Shown one piece after another: positions 38,387 through 47,257 of a DNA stretch of 64,000 nucleotides. Source of the DNA: Klebsiella sp. BIGb0138 (lineage in GTDB: Bacteria; Pseudomonadota; Gammaproteobacteria; Enterobacterales; Enterobacteriaceae). Where the stretch lies: NCBI RefSeq assembly GCF_004342285.1, contig NZ_SMCV01000001.1, forward strand, positions 496,001 to 560,000. Direction: 5' to 3'. The notes below the pieces were generated by a model. It was not told the DNA's origin, ran no database searches, and saw only the letters and a list, made by a program, of their open reading frames with translations. Each line of letters starts with the position of its first letter. The stretch's first letter is position 1. A program made the position numbers and the translations under genes.

Positions 38387-39106
38387 ATCGCTGCGGCAGT
38401 AGCTGATGCTGTACTCAATCGGCCGCTGCTGCTGATCCAGCGCCACCTGTTTAATCACCAGCACCGGAATTTTGTCATCCATTTTAATGTGCGACTGAAA
38501 CTCAGCGTCCGGCATCCGGGCGCTGACTCTTGAGCGCGTGCGCTGCGGGTAAATATGCTGGCTGCGGAAATAATCATACAAAGAAATACCGATATCTTCG
38601 GCGTCGGCGATCAGATGCGCCGGCACCCACGACTCTTCGATGGACACCGCCTCTTCATCGACATAGCGGATGCGCTTGAGCAAAAACACTTCGCTTTTCG
38701 GCTCCAGCGCCAGCTGTTCGGCCACTTCCTGCGGACATTCCACCACCCGCTTGTTCACCCATAGCGTGTCCGGTTTTTTACCGCGCAACACCACCTGCTG
38801 GGAAAATCCGCGCGCCTCTTTCAGCGAATATTCAAAGATGTTGTTGATTTGCGTGCCATAGCCGCGCGCACGGGTCACCACCCCTTCGTCTTCCAGCATC
38901 TGCATCGCCTTACGCACGGTGATGCGCGACACCCCCGTCAGCTGGCTGAGATCGCGCTCGCCGGGCAGGATATTGCCATGCTCAAGCCAGCCGCTGCGCA
39001 CCGCGTTTTTCACCGTTTCGGCGAATTTCAGGTACAGCGGCGTGTGATCGGCAGCGGCGATGCGCTCATTCAGTTGGGCGAGAAGCCGGGTATGCGCTTG
39101 TTCCAT
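38360..39106 (-). CDS. yegW: GntR/HutC-family regulator YegW
   Basis: 248 aa. N-terminal GntR winged helix (NILPGERDLSQLTGVSRITVRKAMQMLEDEGVV, residues about 43-75) and a C-terminal UTRA ligand domain, the HutC type. Adjacent and convergent to yegTUV, so control of those genes is likely but not shown. In E. coli the same order holds. Confidence 0.92.
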   Translation of the reverse strand: MEQAHTRLLAQLNERIAAADHTPLYLKFAETVKNAVRSGWLEHGNILPGERDLSQLTGVSRITVRKAMQMLEDEGVVTRARGYGTQINNIFEYSLKEARGFSQQVVLRGKKPDTLWVNKRVVECPQEVAEQLALEPKSEVFLLKRIRYVDEEAVSIEESWVPAHLIADAEDIGISLYDYFRSQHIYPQRTRSRVSARMPDAEFQSHIKMDDKIPVLVIKQVALDQQQRPIEYSISYCRSDLYVFVCEE

Positions 39107-39152
39107 CTGTGGTTTTCCTGGCTGACAGTTTCAGCCATTATACGCTAAATCA

Positions 39153-39181
39153 TTCAGGTTGCGCTCAGGCGGCAACCTGAA
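39153..39181. other. Hairpin between yegW start and thiD end
   Basis: TTCAGGTTGC (39153-39162) pairs perfectly with GCAACCTGAA (39172-39181) around 9 bases. It is 17 bases past the thiD stop on the minus strand and could serve as the thiMD 3' end. No T-run. Confidence 0.42.
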
Positions 39182-39197
39182 GTCTCACGCGTCCAGA

Positions 39198-39998
39198 CTA
39201 CCACCACGCGTGGAAATGATGCACCGGGCCGATACCGTGGCCAACCTCCAGTGAATCCGCCTGCGCCAGCGCCGCGGAGAGCCAGCTCTTGGCCTCGGCG
39301 ACCGTCTGCCCCCAGTCGGCATAGCGCGGGCGCAGCGCCGCTAATGCCGCCGACAGCGTGCAGCCGGTGCCATGGGTATTTTTGGTGTTGACCCTCGGCG
39401 CGGTGAAACGCTGCTCGCCTTCGCGGGTAAACAGCCAGTCCGGGCTTTCAGCGTTAGTAAGATGCCCGCCTTTCATCAGCACCGCGCCGCAGCCCATTGC
39501 CAGCAGCGCGCGCCCCTGCTCCAGCATCTCTTTTTCACTCTGCGCATGCGGGGCATCGAGCAGCGCCGCCGCTTCCGGCAGATTCGGCGTGATCAGCGAT
39601 ACCCGCGGCAGCAGGCGCGTGCGTAACGTCGCCACCGCCGACGCTGACAGCAGCGGGTCGCCGCTTTTCGCCAGCATCACCGTATCCAGCACCACGTTGT
39701 CAATCTGATAGCGTGCCAGGCGCTCCGCCACGGCTTCGACAATATCCGTTTCCGCCAGCATGCCGATTTTGGTGGTATCGATGCGTACATCGCTGAACAC
39801 CGAATCCAGCTGAGCGGCGACAAAATCGGGTTCGATGCGATACACCGACTGTACGCCGCGGGTGTTCTGCGCCACCAGGGCGGTGATCACCGAGCAGCCA
39901 TAGGCGCCGAGCGCCGAGAAGGTTTTCAGATCGGCCTGGATCCCCGCGCCGCCGCTGGGATCGGTGCCGGCAATAGTTAAGGCATTGATGCGTTTCAT
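39198..39998 (-). CDS. thiD: Hydroxymethylpyrimidine (phosphate) kinase ThiD
   Basis: 266 aa (same as E. coli). Ribokinase fold with [18 protein letters not shown] at the N terminus and anion-hole motif [15 protein letters not shown] near residue 208. It phosphorylates HMP and HMP-P for thiamine pyrimidine synthesis. Overlaps the thiM stop by 4 bases; both genes lie under the TPP riboswitch. Confidence 0.95.
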   Translation of the reverse strand: MKRINALTIAGTDPSGGAGIQADLKTFSALGAYGCSVITALVAQNTRGVQSVYRIEPDFVAAQLDSVFSDVRIDTTKIGMLAETDIVEAVAERLARYQIDNVVLDTVMLAKSGDPLLSASAVATLRTRLLPRVSLITPNLPEAAALLDAPHAQSEKEMLEQGRALLAMGCGAVLMKGGHLTNAESPDWLFTREGEQRFTAPRVNTKNTHGTGCTLSAALAALRPRYADWGQTVAEAKSWLSAALAQADSLEVGHGIGPVHHFHAWW

Positions 39999-40771
39999 GG
40001 TTTTATCTCCCCGTACAGGGCATCCAGCAGTGCCGGGGTAAAGCTCCCCGGGCCGCCCTGCCGCGCTGCCTGACCGCCCGCCTGTTTCATCAGGCCACAG
40101 GCGGCCGCGACGTTTTCCAGACGGTCCCCCGGCAGCGCGGCGCTGGCCGCCACGACCGCCGAGAGCGCGCAGCCGGTACCCACCACCCGGGTCATCAGGG
40201 GGTCGCCGCCGGTCACCATCCGCGTACGCTGCCCGTCGGTGACGTAATCCACCTCGCCGGTCACCGCGACAACGCTATTGAGCTGACGCGCCAGCGCCTG
40301 GGCGGCAGGAAGTGCCGCCGCTGCGGTATCGGTGGTATCGACGCCGCGTCCGCCGGCGCTCATACCGGCCAGCGCCATGATCTCGGAGGCGTTGCCGCGA
40401 ATGGCGGCCGGGTGCAGTCTCAGCAGTTCATGGCAAAACTCAGTGCGCAGCGTTAATGCGCCGACCGCCACCGGATCCAGCGCCCACGGCTTACCCGCCC
40501 GCTGGGCGCTATGTACCGCCGCCCGCATGGCGGTCGCCCGTTCGACAGTTAAGGTACCGACGTTAATCAATAGCCCATCGGCGATGGCGGCAAATTGGCT
40601 CGCCTCTTGCGGATCGATAACCATCGCCGGCGAGGCGCCGATCGCCAGCAGCACGTTGGCGGTAAAGGTCTGCACCACATCATTGGTCATGCAGTGAACA
40701 AGGGGGGCGTGGCGGCGAAAGAGATGTTGCAGGTGCGCAATATGCGCGGGATTGAGTGGCTCAGCTTGCAT
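39995..40771 (-). CDS. thiM: Hydroxyethylthiazole kinase ThiM
   Basis: 258 aa, close to E. coli ThiM (262). Starts [36 protein letters not shown]; active-site [19 protein letters not shown] near residue 197 carries the catalytic Cys. It salvages the thiazole moiety to THZ-P. TGGAGC precedes the ATG and lies in the riboswitch expression platform. Confidence 0.95.
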   Translation of the reverse strand: MQAEPLNPAHIAHLQHLFRRHAPLVHCMTNDVVQTFTANVLLAIGASPAMVIDPQEASQFAAIADGLLINVGTLTVERATAMRAAVHSAQRAGKPWALDPVAVGALTLRTEFCHELLRLHPAAIRGNASEIMALAGMSAGGRGVDTTDTAAAALPAAQALARQLNSVVAVTGEVDYVTDGQRTRMVTGGDPLMTRVVGTGCALSAVVAASAALPGDRLENVAAACGLMKQAGGQAARQGGPGSFTPALLDALYGEIKP

Positions 40772-40819
40772 CGTTTGCTCCAGCCAGGCGATGAAGAAGC
40801 AACGACCCGCTGGTCTCTG

Positions 40820-40895
40820 ACTTCCCTACGCTGGCATTATCCAGATCAGGTATTACGGGTTTTTCTCAGCCTTCACCAGGAAGGGCACCCCGAGT
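40820..40895 (-). promoter_or_regulatory. TPP riboswitch (thi box) controlling thiMD
   Basis: The minus strand shows the conserved core: ACTCGGGGTGCCCTTCCTG at the start, GGCTGAGAAAAACCCG, then ACCTGATCTGGATAATGCCA and GCGTAGGGAAGT at the end. These are the P1-P5 elements of the THI element, with the thiM ATG 48 bases later. As in E. coli thiM, ligand binding should sequester the ribosome site (GGAGC before ATG 40771). Confidence 0.95.
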
Positions 40896-41096
40896 CATCA
40901 AGAAGATATAAACATTCTCTGCTGGCAGGTTACGGGAAGCCGCGTGCCAGCGCAAGCCATCTTGTGTCATCTCCCGCGCGACGTCTCCTGGCGCCTGGCC
41001 GGTTATCCATTTATCCGTTTGCTTTCATGCCCGAACGGGCACAAACTTAATCGCAGGGACCGGCGTTCGCGGTCACACCTATCTCGAGGTACGGCT

Positions 41097-41519
41097 ATGC
41101 CCGTTTATCACCATGCCCTGGTGCTGATTAACAACAGCCTTGACGGCATACCGCTGTTGCGGCATGCGGCTAACATGGCGGAAGAGAACGCCATGCGCAT
41201 CACCCTCGCCCATATCAGCACCGACTACCGGGCGTTGAACTATGTCTCCGATAGCCTGCTGGATGATAATGTCTCCCAGGAGGTGATTCAGGCAAAAGCG
41301 CTGCTCAACGCGCTGGCGGCCAGCGTCCCCCTGCCGGTGCAAACCCTGGCGCTGGTTACCGCCCGCCGTTTTGAGGATGTCGACGCCTGCGTACGCCAGC
41401 GGGGAATTGATTTGCTTATCGCCGGGCACCGTAACCGGCTGCTGGGGGTCATGGCTTCCCATTCGCTGGAGTATATTAATCACCTGACGGTCGATGTGCT
41501 GATCAAGCATCTCCCCTGA
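41097..41519 (+). CDS. Universal-stress-protein-like (UspA domain)
   Basis: 140 aa, one UspA-type Rossmann domain: AALVLINNSLDGIPLLRHAANMAEENAMRITLAHI at the start and DLLIAGHRNRLLGVMASHSLEYINHLTVDVLI at the end, with the GHR..G-type ATP-loop region only loosely conserved. ATG 41097 fits the Usp start and has GAGGTACGG just before it. Closest relatives in E. coli would be UspC or UspD types. Not assigned a symbol. It converges on the LysR gene with a 17-base overlap. Confidence 0.82.
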   Translation: MPVYHHALVLINNSLDGIPLLRHAANMAEENAMRITLAHISTDYRALNYVSDSLLDDNVSQEVIQAKALLNALAASVPLPVQTLALVTARRFEDVDACVRQRGIDLLIAGHRNRLLGVMASHSLEYINHLTVDVLIKHLP

Positions 41520-42444
41520 GCCGCGGATCGGCTTCGCGTAGCGAACTGAGCAGCAGCGCAAAACAGTCCTCAATCAGCGGCGGCAGCGCCTGCGGCCCGC
41601 GCATTAACGCCACGGTACGCGCCAACGCGGGCTGCTGCAGCTGGGCGATGGTCAGGCCAGGATCCTGCAGGTGGGTGGTATACAGCTCGGGCAGAATGGC
41701 GATCGCCAGCCGCGAGCGCACCAGGCCATACAGGGTTTCAATATAATCAACCTGATAACGCGTATTCAGCGTCAGGCGGTGGCTCTCCGCCAGCGCGCCC
41801 ACCAGACGCTGAATATTGCCCTTCGAGAACACCGCAATATCGCGCCCGGCCAGCAGCTTCCACGGCAGGTGCGGCTGGTCGGCCAGCGGATCCTCGCAAT
41901 GTAGCACTGCGACAAACGGATCTTCCCGCAGCGGATAGACCTGCAGCGCGTCAGGAAGCGAACTGTCGAGGGCGCCGATAGCAAAATCAATCTGTCCGCT
42001 TTGTAGCTCGCGCACCAGCGCATCGTTGGTCTGGTCGTGAAACTCGACCCGCAGGCGGGGAAAAGTCTGCGCCAGGGTCTGCGGCAGCAGGGGAAACAGC
42101 AGCGAGCTGACCGACGGCACCAGGCCAATCCGTACCGTGCCATCGCCGCCGGCGGCGACAATCTGCTGCATGTCATCAAACGCCAGCTGGGCCACGCTCA
42201 GCACGCGACGAGCGTGCGGCAAAATCGCCGCCCCCAGATCGGTCAGCGTCACCGAAGAGGCCGTGCGGTTGACCAGTTTGCCGCCCAGCACCGTTTCAAT
42301 TTGCCGCAGCGCGCTGCTCAGCGCCGGCTGGCTGATGGCCAGCCGGTTGGCGGTATCGGTGAAATGACGCAGCTGCGCCAGGGTGACAAAATACTGTAGC
42401 TGTTTCAGAGAAAGCGCGGGCAGGCGCTGCCACGGTTCGGTCAT
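41503..42444 (-). CDS. LysR-family transcriptional regulator, divergent from ade
   Basis: 313 aa. N-terminal helix-turn-helix (LKQLQYFVTLAQLRHFTDTANRLAISQPALSSALRQIE) and a LysR substrate-binding domain. Divergent from the adenine deaminase/permease genes over 124 bases, the typical geometry for a local activator that may sense a purine. Effector not identified. Confidence 0.88.
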   Translation of the reverse strand: MTEPWQRLPALSLKQLQYFVTLAQLRHFTDTANRLAISQPALSSALRQIETVLGGKLVNRTASSVTLTDLGAAILPHARRVLSVAQLAFDDMQQIVAAGGDGTVRIGLVPSVSSLLFPLLPQTLAQTFPRLRVEFHDQTNDALVRELQSGQIDFAIGALDSSLPDALQVYPLREDPFVAVLHCEDPLADQPHLPWKLLAGRDIAVFSKGNIQRLVGALAESHRLTLNTRYQVDYIETLYGLVRSRLAIAILPELYTTHLQDPGLTIAQLQQPALARTVALMRGPQALPPLIEDCFALLLSSLREADPRLRGDA

Positions 42445-42568
42445 GGTGTTCTTCGCTAAGGGTAATCAGCCAGAATAACCCGAGCTTATCGGGTGATAAA
42501 TTTATTCATCTGGGCAAACGTTTGCTGTCCACCTAGAGTATCGCCATTATCCTTGTGCCGGAGTTGTT

Positions 42569-44380
42569 ATGTCCAGCAGTGCTGAAAACCGCCGCCGCGC
42601 CGTCCTGGCGGCCCGGGGCGAAGTCCCTTTTGACCTCTTACTGACCGGGGCGCAGATCGTCGACATGGTCACCGGCGAACTCCGCGCCGCCGATGTCGGC
42701 ATCGTCGGCGAGATGATCGCCAGCGTGCATCCGCGCGGCAGCCGCAGCGATGCCCGGCAACAGCATGCGCTGGATGGCGCCTACCTGTCGCCGGGGCTGA
42801 TGGATACCCATGTGCATCTCGAAAGCTCGCACCTGCCTCCCGAGCGCTACGCGGAAATCGTCCTCGCGCAGGGCACCACGGCGGTGTTCTGGGATCCGCA
42901 TGAGCTGGCCAACGTCCTCGGGGTTGAGGGCGTGCGCTATGCGGTGGCCGCCAGCCGGAACCTGCCGCTGCAGGTGATGGTAGCCGCCCCCTCCAGCGTG
43001 CCGTCGACGCCGGGTCTGGAAATGTCCGGGGCGGATTTTGCCGGCGCCGAGATGGCGACCATGCTGGCATGGCCGGAGGTCCGCGGCGTCGCGGAAGTGA
43101 TGGATATGCACGGCGTGCTGCACGGCAGCGAGCGCATGCAGGAGATTGTTCAGGCCGGCCTCGAGAGCGGCAAACTGATTGAAGGCCACGCCCGCGGCCT
43201 GAACGGCGCCGACCTGCAGGCCTACCTCGCCGCAGGGGTTACCTCCGATCATGAACTCACCTCCGCGGACGATGCGCTGGAAAAGCTGCGCGCCGGGCTG
43301 ACCCTCGAGATTCGCGGCTCACATCCGTATCTGCTGCCGGATATCGTCAAGGCGCTAAAAACGCTGCCGCACCTCTCATCGCAAATCACCGTCTGCACCG
43401 ACGATGTGCCGCCGGATATGCTGCTGGAAAAAGGCGGAATTATCGCCCTGCTCAACCAGCTGATTGAACATGGCCTGCCGGCCGCCGACGCCCTGCGCTT
43501 CGCGACTCTGAACGCCGCGATTCGCCTGCAGCGTAACGACGCAGGGCTGATTGCCGCCGGCCGCCGCGCCGACCTGGTGGTCTTTGATTCGCTGGAGAAA
43601 CTACAGGCCCGTCGGGTCTACGTCGCCGGGCAGCTGATTGCCCGCGACGGCGCGCTTCTGCAGCCCATCATCGCCGCCGCGGGGGTCACCCCACCGCGCA
43701 ATACGCTCCGCCTGACGCCGCTGGGCGCGGACGATTTTGTCCTGCGGGTCGAAGGGATTCGCCACGGCGTCGCCCGCCTGCGGCATATTCGCGGCGCGCG
43801 TTTTACACAGTGGGGAGAAGTCGAGGTACAGGTGCGCGACGGTAAAGTCCTGCTGCCCGACGGCTTCAGCCTGATTTGGGTTAAGCACCGTCACGGTCGC
43901 CATCAGGCCACTCCGCAAATCGCCCTGCTCGAAGGCTGGGGGGAGCTGCGCGGGGCCATTGCCACCAGCTACTCGCACGATTCGCATAACCTCGTGGTGC
44001 TCGGGCGCAACCCCGATGAGATGGCGCTCGCCGCCAACCGGCTGATTGCCTCCGGCGGCGGGATGGCCCTGTCCCGTCAGGGGGCCATTCTGGCCCACGT
44101 GGCGATGCCGATTGCCGGGATGCTTTCCGACCTGCCGGCGGTTGAGCTGGCCCGGCAGTTCCGCCAGCTGCGCGATCTCAGTGCGGAAATTGCCGACTGG
44201 GAGCCGCCGTATCGGGTATTTAAGGCCATCGAGGGAACCTGCCTCGCCTGTAACGTCGGACCGCATTTGACCGATTTAGGTTTGACCGACGGCACCACCC
44301 GTCAGATCGTTGAACCGCTGATAGACTGCCGGGAAACGCCGGAACCGACCCATCACAATAATCAACATCGGGGAGCCTGA
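42569..44380 (+). CDS. ade: Adenine deaminase
   Basis: 603 aa, amidohydrolase superfamily. Metal ligands HVHLESS (His81, His83), a glutamate/histidine region (EVMDMHGVL and EGHARGLNG), then SDHELTS and CTDDVPPD. The C-terminal domain is of the adenine-deaminase type (EGWGELRGAIATSYSHDSHN...). Converts adenine to hypoxanthine and ammonia. E. coli Ade is 588 aa. It is followed after 2 bases by a purine permease, so uptake and deamination are co-expressed. Confidence 0.93.
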   Translation: MSSSAENRRRAVLAARGEVPFDLLLTGAQIVDMVTGELRAADVGIVGEMIASVHPRGSRSDARQQHALDGAYLSPGLMDTHVHLESSHLPPERYAEIVLAQGTTAVFWDPHELANVLGVEGVRYAVAASRNLPLQVMVAAPSSVPSTPGLEMSGADFAGAEMATMLAWPEVRGVAEVMDMHGVLHGSERMQEIVQAGLESGKLIEGHARGLNGADLQAYLAAGVTSDHELTSADDALEKLRAGLTLEIRGSHPYLLPDIVKALKTLPHLSSQITVCTDDVPPDMLLEKGGIIALLNQLIEHGLPAADALRFATLNAAIRLQRNDAGLIAAGRRADLVVFDSLEKLQARRVYVAGQLIARDGALLQPIIAAAGVTPPRNTLRLTPLGADDFVLRVEGIRHGVARLRHIRGARFTQWGEVEVQVRDGKVLLPDGFSLIWVKHRHGRHQATPQIALLEGWGELRGAIATSYSHDSHNLVVLGRNPDEMALAANRLIASGGGMALSRQGAILAHVAMPIAGMLSDLPAVELARQFRQLRDLSAEIADWEPPYRVFKAIEGTCLACNVGPHLTDLGLTDGTTRQIVEPLIDCRETPEPTHHNNQHRGA

Positions 44381-44382
44381 TC

Positions 44383-45726
44383 ATGGCCGACAATACCCTT
44401 CAAACCGCCGCGCGAGGGAGCTGGCTGGAGCGGCGCTTTGCCCTGCGCGCGCGCGGCAGCACGCTCCGCACCGAGTGCCTCGCGGGCGTTACCGGCTTTC
44501 TCGCCGCCGCCTATCTGCTGGTGGTGATTCCCGGCCTGCTGGCGGTGGGCGGTATGGATAAAGGGGCGGCCACCACGGGGACGATTCTGGTGTTCGTCGC
44601 CGGAACGCTGCTGATGGCGTTTTACGCCAACCTGCCGTTTATCGTCGGCCCAGGCATCGGCGGTTCGGTGCTGGTTGGCGTGACTCTTGCCGGGAGCGAG
44701 GGGATCGGCTGGCAAATCGGCCTCGGCATCGCCTGCTGGTCCGGCATTCTGTTCTTCCTGTTAACCCGATTTGGCCTGCGCGAGGTGGTCACCCGCTCAG
44801 TGCCCCAGTCGATCAAGCTGGGACTCACCGCCTCCATCGGATTGTTTGTGGCGGTCCTCGGCTTTCGCAACGCCGGTCTGGTACTGGCTAACGCCAAAAC
44901 CAGCGCCCTGATGCTCGGTGACTTCCTTGCCCCCGGCGCGCTGGTGGCGCTGTGCGGCCTGTTTCTCGCCATTGCGCTGCAGGCGCGACGCATTCCGGGC
45001 GCGATTTTGTGGGCGATTCTGTTTGCCACTCTGGTGGGGATCCCGGCTGGCGTGACCAAACTGCCGGGCAGCCCGATCGATATGCCGCACTCGCTGACGC
45101 CGGTTTTCGCGCAGATAGACATGCTGGGGGCGCTGAATATCGCCTTCCTGCCGTTCCTGTTCGTCTTTTTCGCCTCCGAGTTCTTCTCCACCATGGGGAC
45201 GACGCTGGCAGTAGGCGGTGAAGCGGGCCTGCTGGATGAACAAGGCAACATGCCGTTGATCAACCGGCCGTTTATGGTCGACTCGATTGCCGCGGCCATC
45301 GGTCCGTGGCTGGGTATTCCGGCGGCTACCGCGCTGATTGAGTCATCCGCCGCGGCCGAAGCGGGCGGCAAAACCGGGCTAACGGCGCTGGCGGCGGCGG
45401 TCATGTTCCTGCTGATGCTGCTGTTTACCCCGGTTGCGCTGATGATCCCGAAAGAGGCCACCGCCCCGGCGCTGATCCTGATCGGCCTGAATATGTTCAG
45501 CGGCCTGCGCAAAGTCGATCTGGGCAATTTTACCGACGGGCTGCCGGTGTTGATGATGGTGATGATCACCCTGATTGCCAACAGCTTCGGTACCGGTATC
45601 GCCGGCGGGCTGCTGTTTTATATCGTGATTAAAGCCATTGCCGGCAAGTGGCGGGAAATCCCGCTGGGTTTGTGGATCCTCGCCGTTCCGCTGGTCTACT
45701 ATTTCGCCACCCTGGTGAAGCACTGA
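44383..45726 (+). CDS. NCS2-family purine (adenine-type) permease
   Basis: 447 aa membrane protein of the AzgA-like NCS2 group (AdeP/AdeQ/PurP relatives), with characteristic TECLAGVTGFLAAAYLLVVIP and PAATALIESSAAAEAGGKTGLTALA. About 12-14 hydrophobic segments. Placed right behind ade, so adenine or hypoxanthine is the likely substrate. The last 28 bases overlap the convergent LysR gene. Confidence 0.88.
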   Translation: MADNTLQTAARGSWLERRFALRARGSTLRTECLAGVTGFLAAAYLLVVIPGLLAVGGMDKGAATTGTILVFVAGTLLMAFYANLPFIVGPGIGGSVLVGVTLAGSEGIGWQIGLGIACWSGILFFLLTRFGLREVVTRSVPQSIKLGLTASIGLFVAVLGFRNAGLVLANAKTSALMLGDFLAPGALVALCGLFLAIALQARRIPGAILWAILFATLVGIPAGVTKLPGSPIDMPHSLTPVFAQIDMLGALNIAFLPFLFVFFASEFFSTMGTTLAVGGEAGLLDEQGNMPLINRPFMVDSIAAAIGPWLGIPAATALIESSAAAEAGGKTGLTALAAAVMFLLMLLFTPVALMIPKEATAPALILIGLNMFSGLRKVDLGNFTDGLPVLMMVMITLIANSFGTGIAGGLLFYIVIKAIAGKWREIPLGLWILAVPLVYYFATLVKH

Positions 45727-46649
45727 CCGCCCGATGGCTCATTGAGCGCATTGCCCTGCAACGCCTCGCAATGTGCTTTCACCTCTTCATACAGCAAACG
45801 CACCGCAGGAGACAGCTGCTTGCGGTGCGGGCAAATCATATTCAGCGGCACCCTGTCACCCAGGTAGCGCGGCAACAGCACCTGCAAGCGTCCGGCGCGA
45901 ATATCATCGCTGACGTCCAGCCCGGACTTGTAGGCAAAGCCTTCTCCGGCAATCGCCAGCCGGCGGATCACTTCGGCGTCATCGCTGACTATCGCGCCGG
46001 AAACCTGAATGTGCTGAACTTCACCATTGAGGCTGAGCTGCCAGCGATCGAACTGCCTGCCGCGTAGCACGTACAGCAGCGCGTCATGTTGCGTCAGCGC
46101 CTCCAGAGTTTGCGGCTCGCCGTGTGCGGCAATCCACGCCGGGGAAGCCACCAGCACCCGCCGGTTTTCCGGGGCGACGGGAAGCGAAATAAACGAGGCA
46201 TCGTCGTTGTCGCCATAGCGAAAGGCCACGTCTACCGGATCTTTAAACACATCGGTGCGATGGTCAGAAAAGAGGATCCGTAGTCTGAGCGCCGGGTGAC
46301 GCTGGCGGAAAGCGCGAAAAACGGTCAGCAGTAGATTGCGCCCCAGATCGGAAGGTACCGCAATTTGCAAGGTGCCGTGGATCTCATCGTCCGGCTGCTG
46401 AATTTTTTGTAACCCGGCATGCAGCGTATCGAGCATCTGCGTGGCATAGGGTAGCCAGGTCTCCCCTTCGGGGGTCAGGCGCAAGCTGCGGGTCGAACGG
46501 GCAAAGAGGCGAATATTCAAGGTGGTCTCCAGGCGCTTAATCGCCGCGCTCACCTGCGCCGGCGGCTGCCCGGCCTCCCGCGCCGCGTCGCTGAAGCTGC
46601 CTAATGCCGCCGCGCGGACAAACAATGTCAGGTCTTCCAGTCTGAACAT
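45699..46649 (-). CDS. LysR-family transcriptional regulator
   Basis: 316 aa. HTH SFSDAAREAGQPPAQVSAAIKRLE and a full LysR effector domain resembling the CrgA/DmlR subgroup. Convergent with the purine permease. No divergent partner is close enough to name a target; rcnB begins 188 bases upstream on the opposite strand. Confidence 0.87.
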   Translation of the reverse strand: MFRLEDLTLFVRAAALGSFSDAAREAGQPPAQVSAAIKRLETTLNIRLFARSTRSLRLTPEGETWLPYATQMLDTLHAGLQKIQQPDDEIHGTLQIAVPSDLGRNLLLTVFRAFRQRHPALRLRILFSDHRTDVFKDPVDVAFRYGDNDDASFISLPVAPENRRVLVASPAWIAAHGEPQTLEALTQHDALLYVLRGRQFDRWQLSLNGEVQHIQVSGAIVSDDAEVIRRLAIAGEGFAYKSGLDVSDDIRAGRLQVLLPRYLGDRVPLNMICPHRKQLSPAVRLLYEEVKAHCEALQGNALNEPSGGQCFTRVAK

Positions 46650-46804
46650 ATTGACTCCCGAATCCCGATACCAGGATTGTTCCCAAAACAGGCGCTAGCC
46701 ACCGAATCACGCCACCCGCGCCAGAGTTTTCTTACATTTTTCGCCAAACCAACGCTTGCCATTCCCGCCTTGCTTCAGGAATGATACGAGGCTGCGATTT
46801 TGTG

Positions 46805-46824
46805 TCCAGGATAATCCAGGATAA
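46805..46824. repeat. Tandem 10-base direct repeat in the rcnB leader
   Basis: TCCAGGATAA occurs twice in tandem (46805-46814 and 46815-46824), just upstream of the GAGGAAATT ribosome site of the rcnB-like gene. Confidence 0.7.
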
Positions 46825-46837
46825 TAACGAGGAAATT

Positions 46838-47155
46838 ATGCGTAAAACAAAAATGATGCTTCTGGGCGTACTGTTGGCCGGCACCAGTAGCGTATGGGCG
46901 GCGTCCACCGGCGCTGTGCAAAAATACGAACTGGATGGCTTCACCGCCGACTTCACCCAGTTTCGCGTAGGCGATACCGTGCCGCCGCTGTATCTCACCC
47001 CGGAATACACCATTAAACAGTGGCAGCAGCGCAACCTGCCCGCGCCGGATGCCGGCACCCACTACACCTATATGGGCGGCAGCTACGTGCTGATCACCGA
47101 TACCGAAGGTAAAATTGTCAAAATTTACGATGGCGAGATTTTCTATCAGCACTAA
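46838..47155 (+). CDS. rcnB: RcnB-family periplasmic protein
   Basis: 105 aa. Signal peptide MRKTKMMLLGVLLAGTSSVWA, mature part with the RcnB-type repeat YELDGFTADFTQFRVGDTVPPLYLTPEYTI and GSYVLITDTEGKIVKIYDGEIF. E. coli RcnB modulates Ni/Co efflux by RcnA. Neither rcnA nor rcnR is adjacent here, unlike E. coli. The ATG at 46838 is preceded by GAGGAAATT; an upstream frame to 46781 has no leader. Confidence 0.84.
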   Translation: MRKTKMMLLGVLLAGTSSVWAASTGAVQKYELDGFTADFTQFRVGDTVPPLYLTPEYTIKQWQQRNLPAPDAGTHYTYMGGSYVLITDTEGKIVKIYDGEIFYQH

Positions 47156-47191
47156 TGGCTGACGGCACCTCGCCAGCATGCGCCAACGAAA

Positions 47192-47240
47192 ACGCCCTGT
47201 CCTTTTACTGTCCGGTCCGGCACAGCAAAGCACAGGGCGT
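47192..47240. terminator. Hairpin between convergent rcnB and mrp
   Basis: ACGCCCTGT (47192-47200) pairs with ACAGGGCGT (47232-47240); the 31-base loop holds a further short stem. Candidate shared 3' structure. No clear T-run. Confidence 0.4.
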
Positions 47241-47257
47241 GATGTCATCTGCGGGCG

